This document shows positions 1-12,059 of a DNA stretch of 64,000 nt, piece after piece. The notes beneath the pieces were generated by a model. The model ran no database searches and was not told the origin of the DNA. It was given only the letters and a program-made list of their open reading frames with translations. Made by a program: the position numbers and the translations under genes. This stretch comes from Eumeta japonica (lineage: Eukaryota; Arthropoda; Insecta; Lepidoptera; Psychidae): the NCBI GenBank assembly GCA_005406025.1, contig BGZK01000214.1:526759-590758 (forward strand), read 5' to 3'. The first letter of the stretch is position 1. Every line of letters starts with the position of its first letter.

Positions 1-277
1 CCATAAACCTTTTATTGCAAGATTTGTAATATATGTCTATAATAATAAACAAAGTTAAATAATAATTATAACAGTGATTAAAATTGCCATTTGTACTTAT
101 CTCCTCAGCAAAATGGCTAGCTGGCTTATTATAATATATGTATGTATATATTATTGAAACTATTCTAATTATATTAAACATCAAATACAATAAAAATTAT
201 GTATAACCTAAAGAAGTTTCACTTCCGACGCATGTTTTTTTCAATTATTTACGACCCCCTTATCTTCGGTTGTTCAG

Positions 278-483
278 CTACGACCCGGAAACGGACATCT
301 GGTCATCTATATCGCCGATGGGCGTGGCGCGACTGGGCGTGGGCGTCGCGGTCGTGAACCGGCTGCTGTATGCGGTGGGCGGATTCGACGGCGCGCGCCG
401 CTTGCGCAGCGTCGAGTGCTACCATCCCGAGAACAACAGGTGGACCGAGGTTGCGTCCATGAACACGCCGCGCAGCGGAGCCG
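278..483 (+). CDS. Keap1: Keap1 exon (Kelch blades equivalent to human 3-4)
   Basis: The exon follows an acceptor ending TTGTTCAG and its first base is the last base of a codon begun in the previous exon, outside the window. It reads YDPETDIW through [20 protein letters not shown] to MNTPRSGAG. It stops at a GTTAGT donor after the first base of a Gly codon. It is far more G+C-rich than the flanking introns. Confidence 0.93.
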
Positions 484-2496
484 GTTAGTGTATACACATA
501 TAAATAATGATATGAATCAATAAAATTTATCTTTCGAATAGATGAAACATGTCTTTCTTTTGTTCAATCCTTTGAGTAGAACTAATTTGTTATTTCCCAA
601 AATTAGTTTTCAAATTTAATTTTTAACCTATTAGAAAATAGTATTTACAGATAAAATCTGTGCATTTTATACAATATTTTTCTAAAAAAATAAACACATA
701 ATCCATAAAGGGAACAACTTAAACAGAACATCCCAAGGCCCTTCTAAATCAAACTCAATAATTTAAAAATGTCAATCAATCACAGTCAGTCACTGTTTGT
801 GTAGTTAAAGGTTTCTGCAACTAAATATAAATATATCAACTTTTACGATGAGCGATGATAAGTACCTGTTTCTTTTTATCGAAAGTACGTTACGATAAAA
901 AGGAACAGGTACTTATTAATCTATGTTTTGTTTGAGTGTAATATAAAGCAATAGTTAACATTACAAATTTAAATGTTATTTTAATTTTGATAACTAAATG
1001 ATTTCTCAATCTGTTTGTTTTGTCACAGGTGTGGTTGCATTAAACCAATTCATTTACGTGGTGGGCGGGTATGACGGTGCACAACAACTCGCCTCCGTGG
1101 AGCGCTACGACACCGAACGCGACGTCTGGGAGCAGGTGGCCTCTGTGCGCGTCGCCCGCAGCGCGCTCTCGCTCACCGTGCTCGACAACAAACTCTACGC
1201 CATGGGTATGTTTATGGTCCGCCTGATCGCTTTATTGGAAAAATTTATAATTAAATGTTTTTATCTTGGACGAGTTATTATGTGCGAAATTAATACATCG
1301 TCTCGCATTTTGATTTGTCACAACTAAATAAGTTTAACTGTTGTTACATAGGTTTAAAGTTTTGTTATTTTTTGCAATCTGATTGTGATAATGTCCAAAA
1401 TGAAACATACTATTATCGTCAATACAGTTTAGCAGAATTAATTATTTTATTACATAATAATAATTCTTTATTTTTCCTCCACAATAGTTAAAGAACATAA
1501 AATTACAAAGCATGTGTAAGGTTAGAAATTATTATTTCCTAATATGAATTATTTGTTCTTTTATTATATAAATGAACTCATCTGCATTATTCATGACTCA
1601 AGTGAAAATCTATATGTAGGTTATAAGAAAATGTTGTTAAATAAAAACCAATATATATATATATTATACATACTAAACTATATTTACTATGTTTATATTC
1701 CTTCTTATATTATTATAAGAGAAATTTTCTTTTGAAATTCACACGAAACAGAAATATGAACTTATTATGTGAGATAACTAATTTTGTTTATACACTGAAC
1801 TCATTTCCTGAAAACAAACAAAAAGCCCTAGTTACTGCATATACCATAGATTTATTTTTTCTTGTAGCCCAAGACTATAATGTATGTATGTATGCTTAAT
1901 TATTTAAAAACGATTACAGTACAACGCACGAAACTGCCGCTCTGAATTGGCTGCGATTGATATACTGCGCAGGTATTACGCTCCCAGACCCTTCTTTTTT
2001 TTCCGCCGCGTTCCTATTTTTCGCCGTTGCGACGCTTTCGTGACGAACTTCACAGCAGTAAAATTTCGTGCATTATAGTGTACATATTCTTTATTTACAC
2101 TACATGTGCACTTTTATTTTCGTATATTGCACAGGTGGGTACGATGGCACGTCGTTCCTAGACATTGTAGAAGTGTACGATCCCGCGACAGACGAGTGGC
2201 GGGATGGCACGCCGCTGACTTCGGGCCGGTCGGGCCACGCGTCCGCCGTCTGTTACCAGCACGTGACGCCGCTCGCCGCCGACCATGTCGCCGAGCCCGC
2301 TTTCATCAAGAAGATCGGCAAGAGAGCCGGCGGCGGGGGCAGCGGCCGCGGGAGCGGTCCCGGCGGCGGGGCAAGCAACCGCGGGAGCGAGCCCGGCGGC
2401 GCGGCGGACGCGCCAGGGCCCTCGCGCAGCGACGACATTCCCATGGCCAATAACATCATAGGTACGCTCTCCAGCCACAGGCCTGCAGCTTTATAA
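278..2496 (+). CDS. Keap1: Keap1, C-terminal part (three coding exons, gene enters from the left)
   Basis: This is the end of the Kelch-like adaptor Keap1, which in animals bridges the transcription factor Nrf2 (CncC in insects) to a Cullin-3 ubiquitin ligase in the cytoplasm and releases it under oxidative or electrophile stress. Joining 278-483, 1029-1205 and 2135-2496 gives Kelch blades with the usual GGFDG/GGYDG turns and the ERYD..W pattern. Aligned by eye to my memory of human KEAP1, the Nrf2-contact positions R483, S508, Y525, Q530, S555, Y572, F577 and S602 are all kept, which separates it from other KLHL proteins. Both introns interrupt a Gly codon after its first base, with gt/ag ends. 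The BTB, BACK and first Kelch blades lie left of the window. After the last blade comes a long Gly/Ser/Arg-rich tail that human KEAP1 lacks. Orthology is strong; the exact C-terminus is less certain. Confidence 0.92.
484..1028 (+). other. Keap1: Keap1 intron (545 bp)
   Basis: A+T-rich intron with GTTAGT donor and TGTCACAG acceptor. It carries a foldback at 858-916 (listed separately). I see nothing else coding in it. Confidence 0.88.
858..916. repeat. Foldback with 24-bp arms
   Basis: Arms 858-881 and 893-916 start ATAAGTACCTG and differ at one base, around an 11-nt loop. It may be a tiny MITE remnant or simply an intronic hairpin. Confidence 0.7.
1029..1205 (+). CDS. Keap1: Keap1 exon (Kelch blade equivalent to human 5)
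   Basis: Reads [28 protein letters not shown] and [18 protein letters not shown]. It ends after the first base of a Gly codon at a GTATGT donor. The conserved Tyr, Gln and Ser contacts are present. Confidence 0.93.
1206..2134 (+). other. Keap1: Keap1 intron (929 bp) containing MITE copy 1
   Basis: Donor GTATGTTT, acceptor ATTGCACAG. The intron is very A+T-rich except for the G+C-richer MITE at 1920-2077, which sits only about 57 bp upstream of the acceptor. Small open frames in it are A+T-rich chance ORFs. Confidence 0.88.
1920..2077. mobile_element. MITE family A, copy 1 (in a Keap1 intron)
   Basis: About 158 bp including TA at each end. The left end is CAACGCACGAAACTGCCGC and the right end is a diverged inverted version (GCAGTAAAATTTCGTGCATTA). 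The interior matches copies at 10251-10403 and 36867-37023, including 'TGCGACGCTTTCGTG'. No coding capacity. TA duplication fits a Tc1/mariner-type origin, which is inference. Confidence 0.85.
2135..2496 (+). CDS. Keap1: Keap1 terminal exon with Gly-rich tail
   Basis: Begins inside the GGYDG of the last Kelch blade ([20 protein letters not shown], then TSGRSG). It continues for roughly 85 residues beyond the conserved Ser, through [10 protein letters not shown] and a low-complexity Gly/Ser/Pro stretch, to TAA at 2494-2496. A possible donor (ATAG|GTACGC at 2460/2461) lies just before the stop, so an alternative 3' end by splicing cannot be excluded. I see no candidate downstream exon. Confidence 0.88.
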
Positions 2497-3180
2497 CACT
2501 AGTCCCCACCGCTGACGAGTTGTTACCTGAGACTGTCACGCAGTCGGTGCCATTAATTATGTGAATCGGTATTATTTGTAAGATTATTGAGTAAGCAGTC
2601 AATGAAATCTCATCGAGAACGGACGCAAATTGTGACATAGAATACAATTGATTCCTTGGCGTAACGAAAAGTGCATGAATCGAGTCATCTGAATTGTTCC
2701 CTTAGTTTTTAGTGTAAATAATGTGTGATAACTGTCAAATTTAATTTTATGTAACAAGGGATTTTTGACAGGTAATGAAAAAAAGGGATTCTTACAAAGT
2801 AATTCAAATTGATGACCTTCATGAGACACAGTTCTCAAGGTTGCAATAATTCATAAAAACTTCACCAGTCCATCGTTAATCTTGTCTTGAGAACCATGCC
2901 TTGTCAAACATCGAGTTGAACTATTTTATTTTTTAATAGTTGTCAAAAAGTCCCTAAGTAATAATTAATTATATTATCCAGATATTGTACTTGATTGAAG
3001 TCATTGAATCAGTCATTTGTTATAATAAATGTGTGAAAGTAATTGTATTAAAATGTTATGCATATGCAGTGGCCAAATTGTCAAATTAGTAATGATTCAT
3101 TAGGTTAGAGGTGTATTTTGTATATACCACCAATGATGTCATTGTTGAAATTTAAATAAAAAATGTTTATTTTGAATGCT
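2497..3180 (+). other. Keap1: Keap1 3'UTR (inferred)
   Basis: Non-coding A+T-rich sequence after the stop, with a canonical AATAAA at 3155-3160 followed by T/G-rich sequence. The transcript probably ends near 3180. An AATAAA-like ATAATAAA near 3480-3496 is a possible distal site. Confidence 0.55.
3155..3160 (+). terminator. Candidate poly(A) signal of Keap1
   Basis: AATAAA hexamer about 660 bp after the stop, followed by TTGTTACAATGTTTGTTG. Confidence 0.5.
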
Positions 3181-6100
3181 GTGCATTGTTACAATGTTTG
3201 TTGTAAAAATATTTCTCTAAATATCCTTGTGGTTACTGTGTTAATATATAATTCAATACACTCCAGTTGTAGACTAATTATGAATGTTGACAAGAGTGAA
3301 TAGTTGTGAATGAAAACTGTTTCTAGTTTTATTAGTTTTTATGGCTGTCATTGGTTTAAGTTTTTATTAGAAATATGAATATTTTTGATTTATAAAATCA
3401 TTAAATTAGCTGCTGATATTCTATCTATTGTAAGAAATCGGCATGTTATAGACATGACACAGATCTTTTACGATATGCGAGATAATAAACAATAAAGACA
3501 AGAGTAATAATTTTTACTTATTGTTGCACACAAGCAAAAGCCATAGAATTGAAAATACAAATTAACAACAATAACTGATTGACTTGTTTTCTCGTTGCGG
3601 CCATAAATTTTACGTGGATTTGTCTATGTATAAGAGGACATTTGGGCAATTAGAAAAAACGATATGAATCAATGTTTTGAATTGAGTTTATTAAGTACAG
3701 GTCAATGATGCGAAAGTATGAATGATAACGAAACAGGTTAATATTTAAATTACATGTGAAGGTTAAATCAAAACATATATTGCCTAAAGTTGTGTGGTGA
3801 ATCCGGCAACAATATAAATTGAACTCTTCTTTTATGAAATTCGAGAAGTGATTTATTTTTATATATGTCCGAGTTGAAATCTCCACATAAGATGATTGGT
3901 GTTTCAATGTCAGCTTCCAGCTTGTGGGTTATTTTCTTCATCGCTTGAAATTATTGAAGCAGTGATTGAAATAAAGGAAAACATAGGCTCATACCTACGG
4001 ATTTTGTTCATTTATGTGCCACAACAGATGGTACTAATGCTTAAGAATCAAATTAATACTTAACGACTTCTTTTACTTATGCACCAACAGATGGCGTCAT
4101 AAATAACTACCTGTTCACTAAAATACCCTTTATACAAATGAAAATATAGTCTTATCCACGTTAGTAGCTCAAAAGAAGTTATTTTATAAATAAGATAAAA
4201 GAGCTTCAATATTGACAAATTTTTAATTACATGCAAAAAAAAAACTTGTGGATTGCCAACGAAATAAAAAGTCATAATTTGACTATGTAGCTGCATTGAT
4301 GTTCTAAGATAATTCGTTTATACTTTATCTATGACAAACATACACAAAATATACACGCTGATTTCATTGGAATTTTGTTTTTTCTCATTTATTTTTTGCA
4401 ATGTAAAATTACAAAATTGTCACTAATACACAACATATTTCTACATTCTATAGTGTTAAGAAATAATATTTTAGAAAATTGATGAATGAGGTAAGGCTGG
4501 GCTTAATAAACTTTAAATTTTATTAATGTATATTTTAAACCGTTATAAATATACCTAAATTGCAATCAAACTTTTTTCAAACACTAATTAAAATACAAAC
4601 CTATAACGTATTTAAAGTTTTTATAGATGTTTGTTTCTATGTTGCTATTTCTTAACATTAGAGAGTATTATTTGAAATTGTGGTACTGATAGCATAGCCC
4701 TATAAGTAATACATAAAAAGACTGTTATGGGAATAAAACTAGTATTTCTTGAATGTATTGTTTTATTTATATATAAAAATTTACAATTTCCTCCACCCGA
4801 CTTGATTATTACAAATTACATCACTAATCTTTGGATTGCCATTCCTACATTTACTTAATTTTTTAAAGCAACATTCATTTTTATATTCCAATAATTTAGT
4901 CCATTTTTATTAAGCACTCGAACAGATGGTATTTATTTACAGACAGAGCATTACTTGAACTTTTTGTATCAATTGCGCTGCAATTAGAATGAATGTTGCC
5001 CATTTACAATATTATATTAATTAAAAAATAATTTCAGAGAATAGCTAACAAGTACTATTGCCATCGAACTTCAAATGTAAATGTACATATTATTCCAGAA
5101 GTAATATTTTCTTTGACCAACTCTTGCAAGATTTATTGTTGCTTAACACGGAGTTACAAAGATAACATATAAACAATATTGATAATTGATACTGTTTAAA
5201 CTATATTTAGAAGGTCTAAGAATGAGTCGATTGATCCTTCGGCTGACTACACAATCACACTTGCCCAATGCAGTAGTCAAAAGGCGTAGCAGGTCATTGT
5301 GTATTTCGAATACCCTGTCCGAATTAACAAGAATGTGCAAAATCGACATATAGAAACTGCTTGTGATGGTTTAGGTTGAACTATAGCTAATTATTAGCAT
5401 TCAGAACAACTTGAAGTTGCAGCTATAGCCAAATTAGGTAAGCCACGGGAATTTTAAAATCACTCAGCGTTGGGGTTTATTCAAACAGTTGAAACTAATT
5501 GGATATCAGATTGACCAACATAACCATTGCACATTTATATAATAATTTATGCATAGGCGCATACACATTTTATCGTTTCCCCAAGTATAAGGATATAACT
5601 CACCTAGCACTCAAATACACACAATGATTTTTGTTCTATTTGTTAATACAATCGCTTTGAGTCCACAGAGAGCTAAAGGACGAACATCCAACACGAGTCC
5701 AATGAACCGCTCATTCATTCATCTGTTATATTAACTGAAGATGAAATTCATACAGATTTTTCAAGATGAATCAAACACCTAAAAATTGTAGATCTACAAA
5801 AACCAAAATTCAGATATCAAATTCGTTTGCATTATCTTCGTAAATAATTGAAAGTATACTTCTAAGTTTCAAACTTGGAAACGATTGAGAATTTCGATAT
5901 TGGCATTCAGTCTAATGAAGTAATGCAGATAATTCTATCCTATGAACATGTACCAACAGATTTTTCTCTATGGATGAGTATTAAAGATTATTGAGAATTA
6001 TTCGCATTTTCGTTCGAAAACAATACATTTCAAAAGACAAAAGTACTTCTCAGTTAGTCCATTTTAATGAAAGGAAATATTCCTATCTGTTTTTGGCCAA

Positions 6101-6515
6101 CGGATCGGTTCAAAGCAATCCAAACGCAGTTGAAACTTCTAATTTAATACAATAAACTAATTGACACACAAAATTACGAATGCCATAAAGTGCCGCTAGT
6201 TTTGAGTACAAAACTAAGTCTTGGCTCGTATATGTATATAGTAATTATTACAGTTTTCAATTTATTAATCTGGCGATACTAAGTAAATACCTACTAAACA
6301 CATAGCCAATTTTATATTGGGTAATGGAATTTAATTAACAATCTCTAAAATTTTTTTTTGTCATTATAATAGTTTGAAAGGTTTTTTTTGCTGCGTACAA
6401 ATGTCTCTAAAACCACCTTTTATTTTTTGGTTAATGTAGACAAAAATAGTGACTTCTTCACTCAACGAGGGCAATTTTTAATAAATGAAGCAACATGCCG
6501 GATTATCAGATGCTC

Positions 6516-6571
6516 GGTTTCTCGACACGACAGAATCGTGTTGAGAAACCAAGTAAACACATTGTTTACTT
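6516..6571. repeat. Two adjacent small hairpins
   Basis: First hairpin: arms 6516-6530 and 6536-6550 (GGTTTCTCGACACGA with one mismatch). Second hairpin, immediately after: AAGTAAAC at 6551-6558 and GTTTACTT at 6564-6571. Function unknown. Confidence 0.65.
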
Positions 6572-7238
6572 GATTGAATTGAATCCTAATGTTTCATCGA
6601 CATCGGTAAGATTTCGACGAAACGGGAGAACGTTACGTACGTTGATCAATCAGAACGAAATAAGTATCACTCTTTATTACTACCAAAATTAGTGTTACAA
6701 TAGTCTAAATACAAATTAGTAATTATTAAAATAGGTTTTGATTATCTCGAAATAATGTCAATAATTGAAATAATATTTTTTTTAATATACGAAATGTTGG
6801 TTATTTATCACTAATTAAAATAAATAATAGGAAATATTTCTCAAAATATCTCTAGCGATGTTCGAAAATAATGATTATATTATTTCGTCCTCGCATTCGC
6901 TGCACTAATCATGGAGTTGGTCACGATTCGAATTGAAAATCTTTTACAGACAAAAAATATTCGACGTAAATACATTAGTCTGTTTTTAATTACCCACTTA
7001 ATTCAAAGCTTCTTATTCAAGATAGGCGGTAGGGATTTTTAAAACTACAAAATAAGCAATAAAATCTAATGGCTGATTCAAAACATCCGATTTTTTTTTT
7101 TTGTAGCAGAAACTGGACATTGGAACAAAACATCGAGCGCTCGAATCGGTCAAAGAAAATTTACATTTGTCAAAATTTATCATAATTACGATATTTCAAC
7201 AAACCTGATCGGGGAGCCACTTCACACAAGTTGTTCTC

Positions 7239-7307
7239 TTTCTGGACGATCGAGTCTTGTGTTTCTGGACGATCGAGTCTTGTGTTTCTGGACGATCGAG
7301 TCTTGTG
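7239..7307. repeat. 23-bp tandem repeat, three perfect copies
   Basis: Three consecutive units starting TTTCTGGACGATCGAGTC, 23 bp each and identical. A very recent local duplication in otherwise unremarkable DNA. Confidence 0.95.
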
Positions 7308-7415
7308 TACAATTCCGAGTCGTGATATAGCATCATACGTTTTATGCACTCACTTATGTTTATTTGAGCAATATACAGTTATCAAGATTATTTTACTTAA
7401 ACTTGTTGATTGCAT

Positions 7416-7525
7416 CTAACAATTACCAATTTTTAATATCATAGTGACGTTGTAAAACTAAATATACACATACGTATATTTAGTTTTACAATGTCACTAT
7501 GATATTAAAAATTGGTAATTGTTAG
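7416..7525. repeat. 110-bp near-perfect foldback
   Basis: Arms 7416-7467 and 7474-7525 (52 bp, starting CTAACAATTACC) are inverted with a single mismatch near the middle (GACGTTG against GACATTG), around a 6-nt loop. It looks like a palindromic MITE or a recent hairpin duplication. Confidence 0.92.
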
Positions 7526-7599
7526 ACATATTTATGTTATATATAAATATAACATAAATGTACAATTTTAGGGCCATCCGCTGTCTCTCTTTAAAGGGG

Positions 7600-8045
7600 A
7601 GAGAGGTAGGTACGTTACGTTACGTGCTTTTACAAGAGGGGGGGAGGGGGTAGGTTAGGTTCAGGCGTCGCTTAACGCACACTTATTTTTTTTTAATTTG
7701 TATTGAAAACATCGAACATAAAGATGTCGATCCTTTGCGATACAACACAAACAAATCCTTCGATTCCGTGATAGAATCCATCGATGATTGGTTGAGTCCC
7801 GCATGGGCAGATGAAGCAATATTTAATTTTTTATTGTTATTAAATTCATTTTTTCATTAAAGTTATTTAAATAAAAACTGCTCGAATTAATTTTAAACGT
7901 TCAGCTAAATTGATATGAGATGAAAAGTCACGTAACAAAATATTTGACAGGGAGAGTCGAAAAAATGTCTTCTCGAGGGTCGGACTTTACAAAAAAAAAA
8001 AATAAGAAACGCGTTACGTGGTTTATGGGTGGCTCCTCTGTACGT
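7600..8045. repeat. Possible MITE-like segment with G-rich tract and ACGTTACGT ends
   Basis: It has GGTACGTTACGTTACGTGCT near 7608 with a G-run (AGAGGGGGGGAGGGGG) and, at the far end, CGCGTTACGTGGTTTATGGG followed by TGGCTCC. The end resembles a widespread insect repeat I remember (TATGGGTGGCTCC with ACGT..ACG), but I cannot define both termini. Confidence 0.35.
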
Positions 8046-10003
8046 TTGTTCTTCAATCAAACTTGAATCGGCGCAGAAATCATAAAATAAAAAAATCGTT
8101 TTAATTTACGCCAGACGAAATAGACGAAAAACGGCTAGCAGTGGCAGATGGGCTAACAAATGTTTTACTCATTAATTTTCTTCTGCAGGATATGCGCATT
8201 TTGGTTTTCTCTAAATGATACATAGGAAAAAAGAAATTGGGCGCCGCTGAATGTAAAAGAAGGTGCTAGTGAAATGAAAGTATATATTTAATTGTAAAAA
8301 TAAAAGAATAATCAAAATAACTAAGATGTTAGATAAGTTGAGTAACGTTAGCAATGAGTGTGTGAATATTACTATAATAACGTATTTTCGATAAGAATGG
8401 CACACAATAAAATTAAACGGTAGGTGTTAATAGGAAACTATAGATTATTTATCGTTGACGTGATTTCATCTTCGAACGATATAGTACTTTTAGAAACACC
8501 GCGATTTTATTTATTTTAATTCAATTTGCGGTTTTGCAATTAAAAATAATGTGTTTAAATTTTTACATATTAAGCGAATTACAGAACAAAAAAAGCATAT
8601 CGATGATTCCATTTTGTAATAAGGAAGATATAATTAAAAAAAACACGATATATATCATAATGTAAACGTCATTTAATATTTCTTATTTGATTTATAAGAA
8701 ACAGCATAAAATAATCCACACTTTTTCTTCAACTAATATTGGCAACTTACAGTAAGATATATATTCTGTTTTAAAATAAAATGTAATATAATATTCAAAT
8801 AAAAAGAATTAGTTAAAATAAGTAAATATAATGAATATATTCATATAGAGCGAAATAAGGAATATTACTTAAAATAACACATTTTTTAACAGAATCTTTG
8901 CAACAATGGATTAGAAACATTGTTCCTTAAATACAAAATTACTTATTAGGCCATGTGAATTAAAATACTTAATGACCGTATTAATAAAACATCGGCCATA
9001 TGAACACAAAATAAACAATGCCTACCAACTAGAGAGCCCATATGATTGCATGTAACTACATGGAAACAAATTGCATAGAACCCATATTCTCTGATTTGAC
9101 AAATCTAATCACATTTAGTTTTAATAACATTTTGTTAATTAAGTGTAAAAAAAAAATCTTATTCAATTTCGCACATCTTAGATATGAGTTTTAAAACCGG
9201 TTTGATTTTATACACAATCCATGAATTGATTCTTGGTTTTTGTTTTTGGATATTTCATACCTACCTTAAACTTTTACAACGAAATAGTTACTGCTTATAA
9301 ATCAATATCCACATAGCATAATACACAATAAATAAATCTTCCTTTATTTAATGGCCTACATATACGATGCATATCACTAATTAGCGATAAGACATTTTTC
9401 CATTTATCAAACAGGTGTCTCGAAATGTATTTACTGGCCACTTTCATCAGTCTCCATTATAATCGCAATCAAGTAATCGATTATATTCATTATAAGCTGA
9501 TGGATTGAATCTCATTGACTATGAGCTGTGCTGTGGGTCGAAATTGATTACGGGCTATGGTATTGAGTATTGAAGACGGGAGTGGAAGTAATTAGTGAGT
9601 AACGCAGATATGGTGGTATGTAGAGGAAGTGCTCAACACTACTATTAATGAAATTCGTTTTTCATTAATGATTTACTCATATGAAAGACTTATGATAGGT
9701 ATAATAATACTTATTTTTTGTGTATGGTCAGAAACATGTTTTGAATCCACAATATTCACTCACAGTAAAAGTGAACACTAACATTGATAATAATTGTTTT
9801 TTATTTGACATTTGAACGTGACATGGACATTTATGGATAAGAAATCCTAATTGACGAAATTGAAAACTAAATTCTCTAAACAATGAATAGTATCTCTACA
9901 TAATGTATATATAGTATTGCACATTACACGTCATTTAAAGGTGCAATGAAGGGCAAGATAAAATATACTTCGTTATAATAAACTCCGTTATGGCTTTGAG
10001 AAC

Positions 10004-10857
10004 TAAAAAAAAAAACTGGCCAAGAGCGTGTCGGACCACGCTCATCATAGGGTTATGAACCATTATTACAAAAAAAATGCAGTACAGATGACAAAAGTAC
10101 GTTGTTACACTTTTACTATGTTTACCGTACAGAAGTTATAAGCAGTTTTGTCGCTTATAACTAAAAAAACAAGTAGGTCGACTGCTACCATTAAACTGCT
10201 GTAAACTAGCGTGCATCAATAAAAGAACGTATCTTCACATGGCACTGCAGTACAACGCACGAAACTGCCGCTCTGAATTGCCTGCGAATGATATACTGCG
10301 CAGGTTTAACATTCCCCGACCCTTCCTTTTTCTCCCCCGCGTCATTTTACACTACTGCGACGCTTTCGTGATTAACTTCACAGCGGCAGTTTCGTGCGTT
10401 GTAAGTCCTATACGTCGTACTTCCTATTGTTGAGAAGCACAGTTTTTCGGCAATAACTCAATATATGCGATTATGTTCAAATTAATTTTCGTTGAAAGTA
10501 TTTATTAAACGTTACCTTCGTTATTTTTTTCATGTTGTTAGGCATACGATTAAAAAAAAAAGGAGGGGGGATACAATATCTACTATTTTCGGAGCGATTA
10601 TTTCCGAAAGTATTCACGTAATTAGAAAAATTATTTAAAAATCTTGAAGTTTTTTCAAAACAACTGTTGAAATATTTGCCACATGTCGATGTTTATTAAA
10701 AAAAATAAATTTCAGCTTCTGTTACATGTATAGAGTGCCCCCCTAGTTTATAAATAAGTCTAATTATTGAATAAAATGCCTATGACATATGGACGGATAG
10801 CCATAACGAAACTATAAGGGTTCCATTCTTGCCATTTTGGCTGAGAACCCTAAAAAC
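10004..10857 (+). mobile_element. Lepidopteran SINE/CR1-tail-like repeat, with MITE nested in it
   Basis: Starts ACTGGCCAAGAGCGTGTCGG and ends AGGGTTCCATTCTTGCC...GAGAACCCTAAAAA. The two ends match a common lepidopteran non-coding repeat (memory-based). The interior carries TTATAAGCAGTTTTGTCGC and a G-run. MITE copy 2 is inserted at 10251-10403. Confidence 0.6.
10251..10403. mobile_element. MITE family A, copy 2 (nested, best preserved ends)
   Basis: 153 bp including TA on both sides. The 19-bp terminal inverted repeats are perfect: CAACGCACGAAACTGCCGC and GCGGCAGTTTCGTGCGTTG. It is inserted in the SINE-like element, so it is younger than that element. No coding capacity. Confidence 0.9.
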
Positions 10858-12059
10858 GGTTTTGGGATAAGCATAACTTATGTAAATTATTATAATCAGA
10901 TTTAAATTGTAAAAATTACTTCCACAGAAAAAAAAACAGTAAAAAAACATTGAGCACAATGCATTATTCTAATAGCGCAAACAAAAAACTTTCTTCTTCA
11001 CATACACATTTTACCACACTCATACTCTATGAGATACCGTCAAGTTTCCTGCATGCACAAGTTCGAGTTACGACAATACCTTTTGCTCTTTATATTGAAA
11101 GATTATCAACAATTTAAATCTTTGATTATAAGCTCTAAATCTTAAATTTAATTAATAAAAACATTATTATCATTAGAAGCGAGTGTAATTCTAATTGAAT
11201 TTCAGGAGCATCGTAATTTGTAACGCAACATTCACACAGAAATATTTGTACACATACATTTTTAATATGTCAAAAGAGATTTTCACACAGGGGAGTGGAC
11301 ATCTTTGTTTTGTTGTATCTTTCACAAAATTTTGGAATAGAAAAAAAAACTGACAAAACAGAGAGCATCGTTTATGAGTTTTCTATTTACAAATTAAAAC
11401 CTTTACATTCAAAACTCGATTACATTGTAAATCATCAACTTATCCTCGACACCCACAATGCAGCATAACACAAAATATTTACAAGTTTCTGAAGTTGAAA
11501 AAATGTAAATAATACTTAGTTACATTTGAAATATAAATATATTTACACAGTATTTTTTAATACGTGAAGAGGTCAACTACCTGTATAGTACAATATGATT
11601 GAGTGTAGTTAAGCAATAAGATCGAACTCGTAATAAGTATATAAATAAGTTACCATATAAGAAAATGGTCCCTAGACAATGTTTTCTATACATAAAGAAA
11701 TCTGTGTGAAAAATGCCAACAATTTTAATAATATAGGATACTATCTCTATCTAATGTCATTACTTTTCTATATTTGTTTATAACAACTCAATTTTTATTA
11801 AATCATTACACATATAAATAGACATGGTTAGATGTGTAGTAATAAAAAACTGATTTTGTGAATAAAAAACAAATTAAAAAAACAAGCCAAATATGAGTTG
11901 GACTAGCGCATGAAGTGTTCCCTCACCACAGTACAATATTTAACACTACATATGTTTTAAAAATAGTTGATGAAAGATGAAAACAAAAATTAAGATCTAA
12001 CATAAATCATCAAAAAAAAATTTTTTTTGTGTGTTTGGAGAACCTTTTTCATTTAATTA

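Larger units (their letters stand above)
3181..12000. other. Gene-free intergenic DNA between convergent Keap1 and FLASH
   Basis: About 9 kb, very A+T-rich, with only short chance ORFs and none with recognisable protein similarity. It holds small hairpins near 6516-6571, a 23-bp minisatellite, a 110-bp foldback, a G-rich repeat-like segment (7600-8045) and a SINE-like element with a nested MITE (10004-10857), each listed separately. I see nothing in 3181-6500, 8100-9990 or 10860-12000. Confidence 0.7.

Noticed and set aside
278..2300. Generic KLHL protein or host cell factor instead of Keap1
   Set aside because: Contact residues and near-identity to Keap1 in the last three blades favour Keap1.
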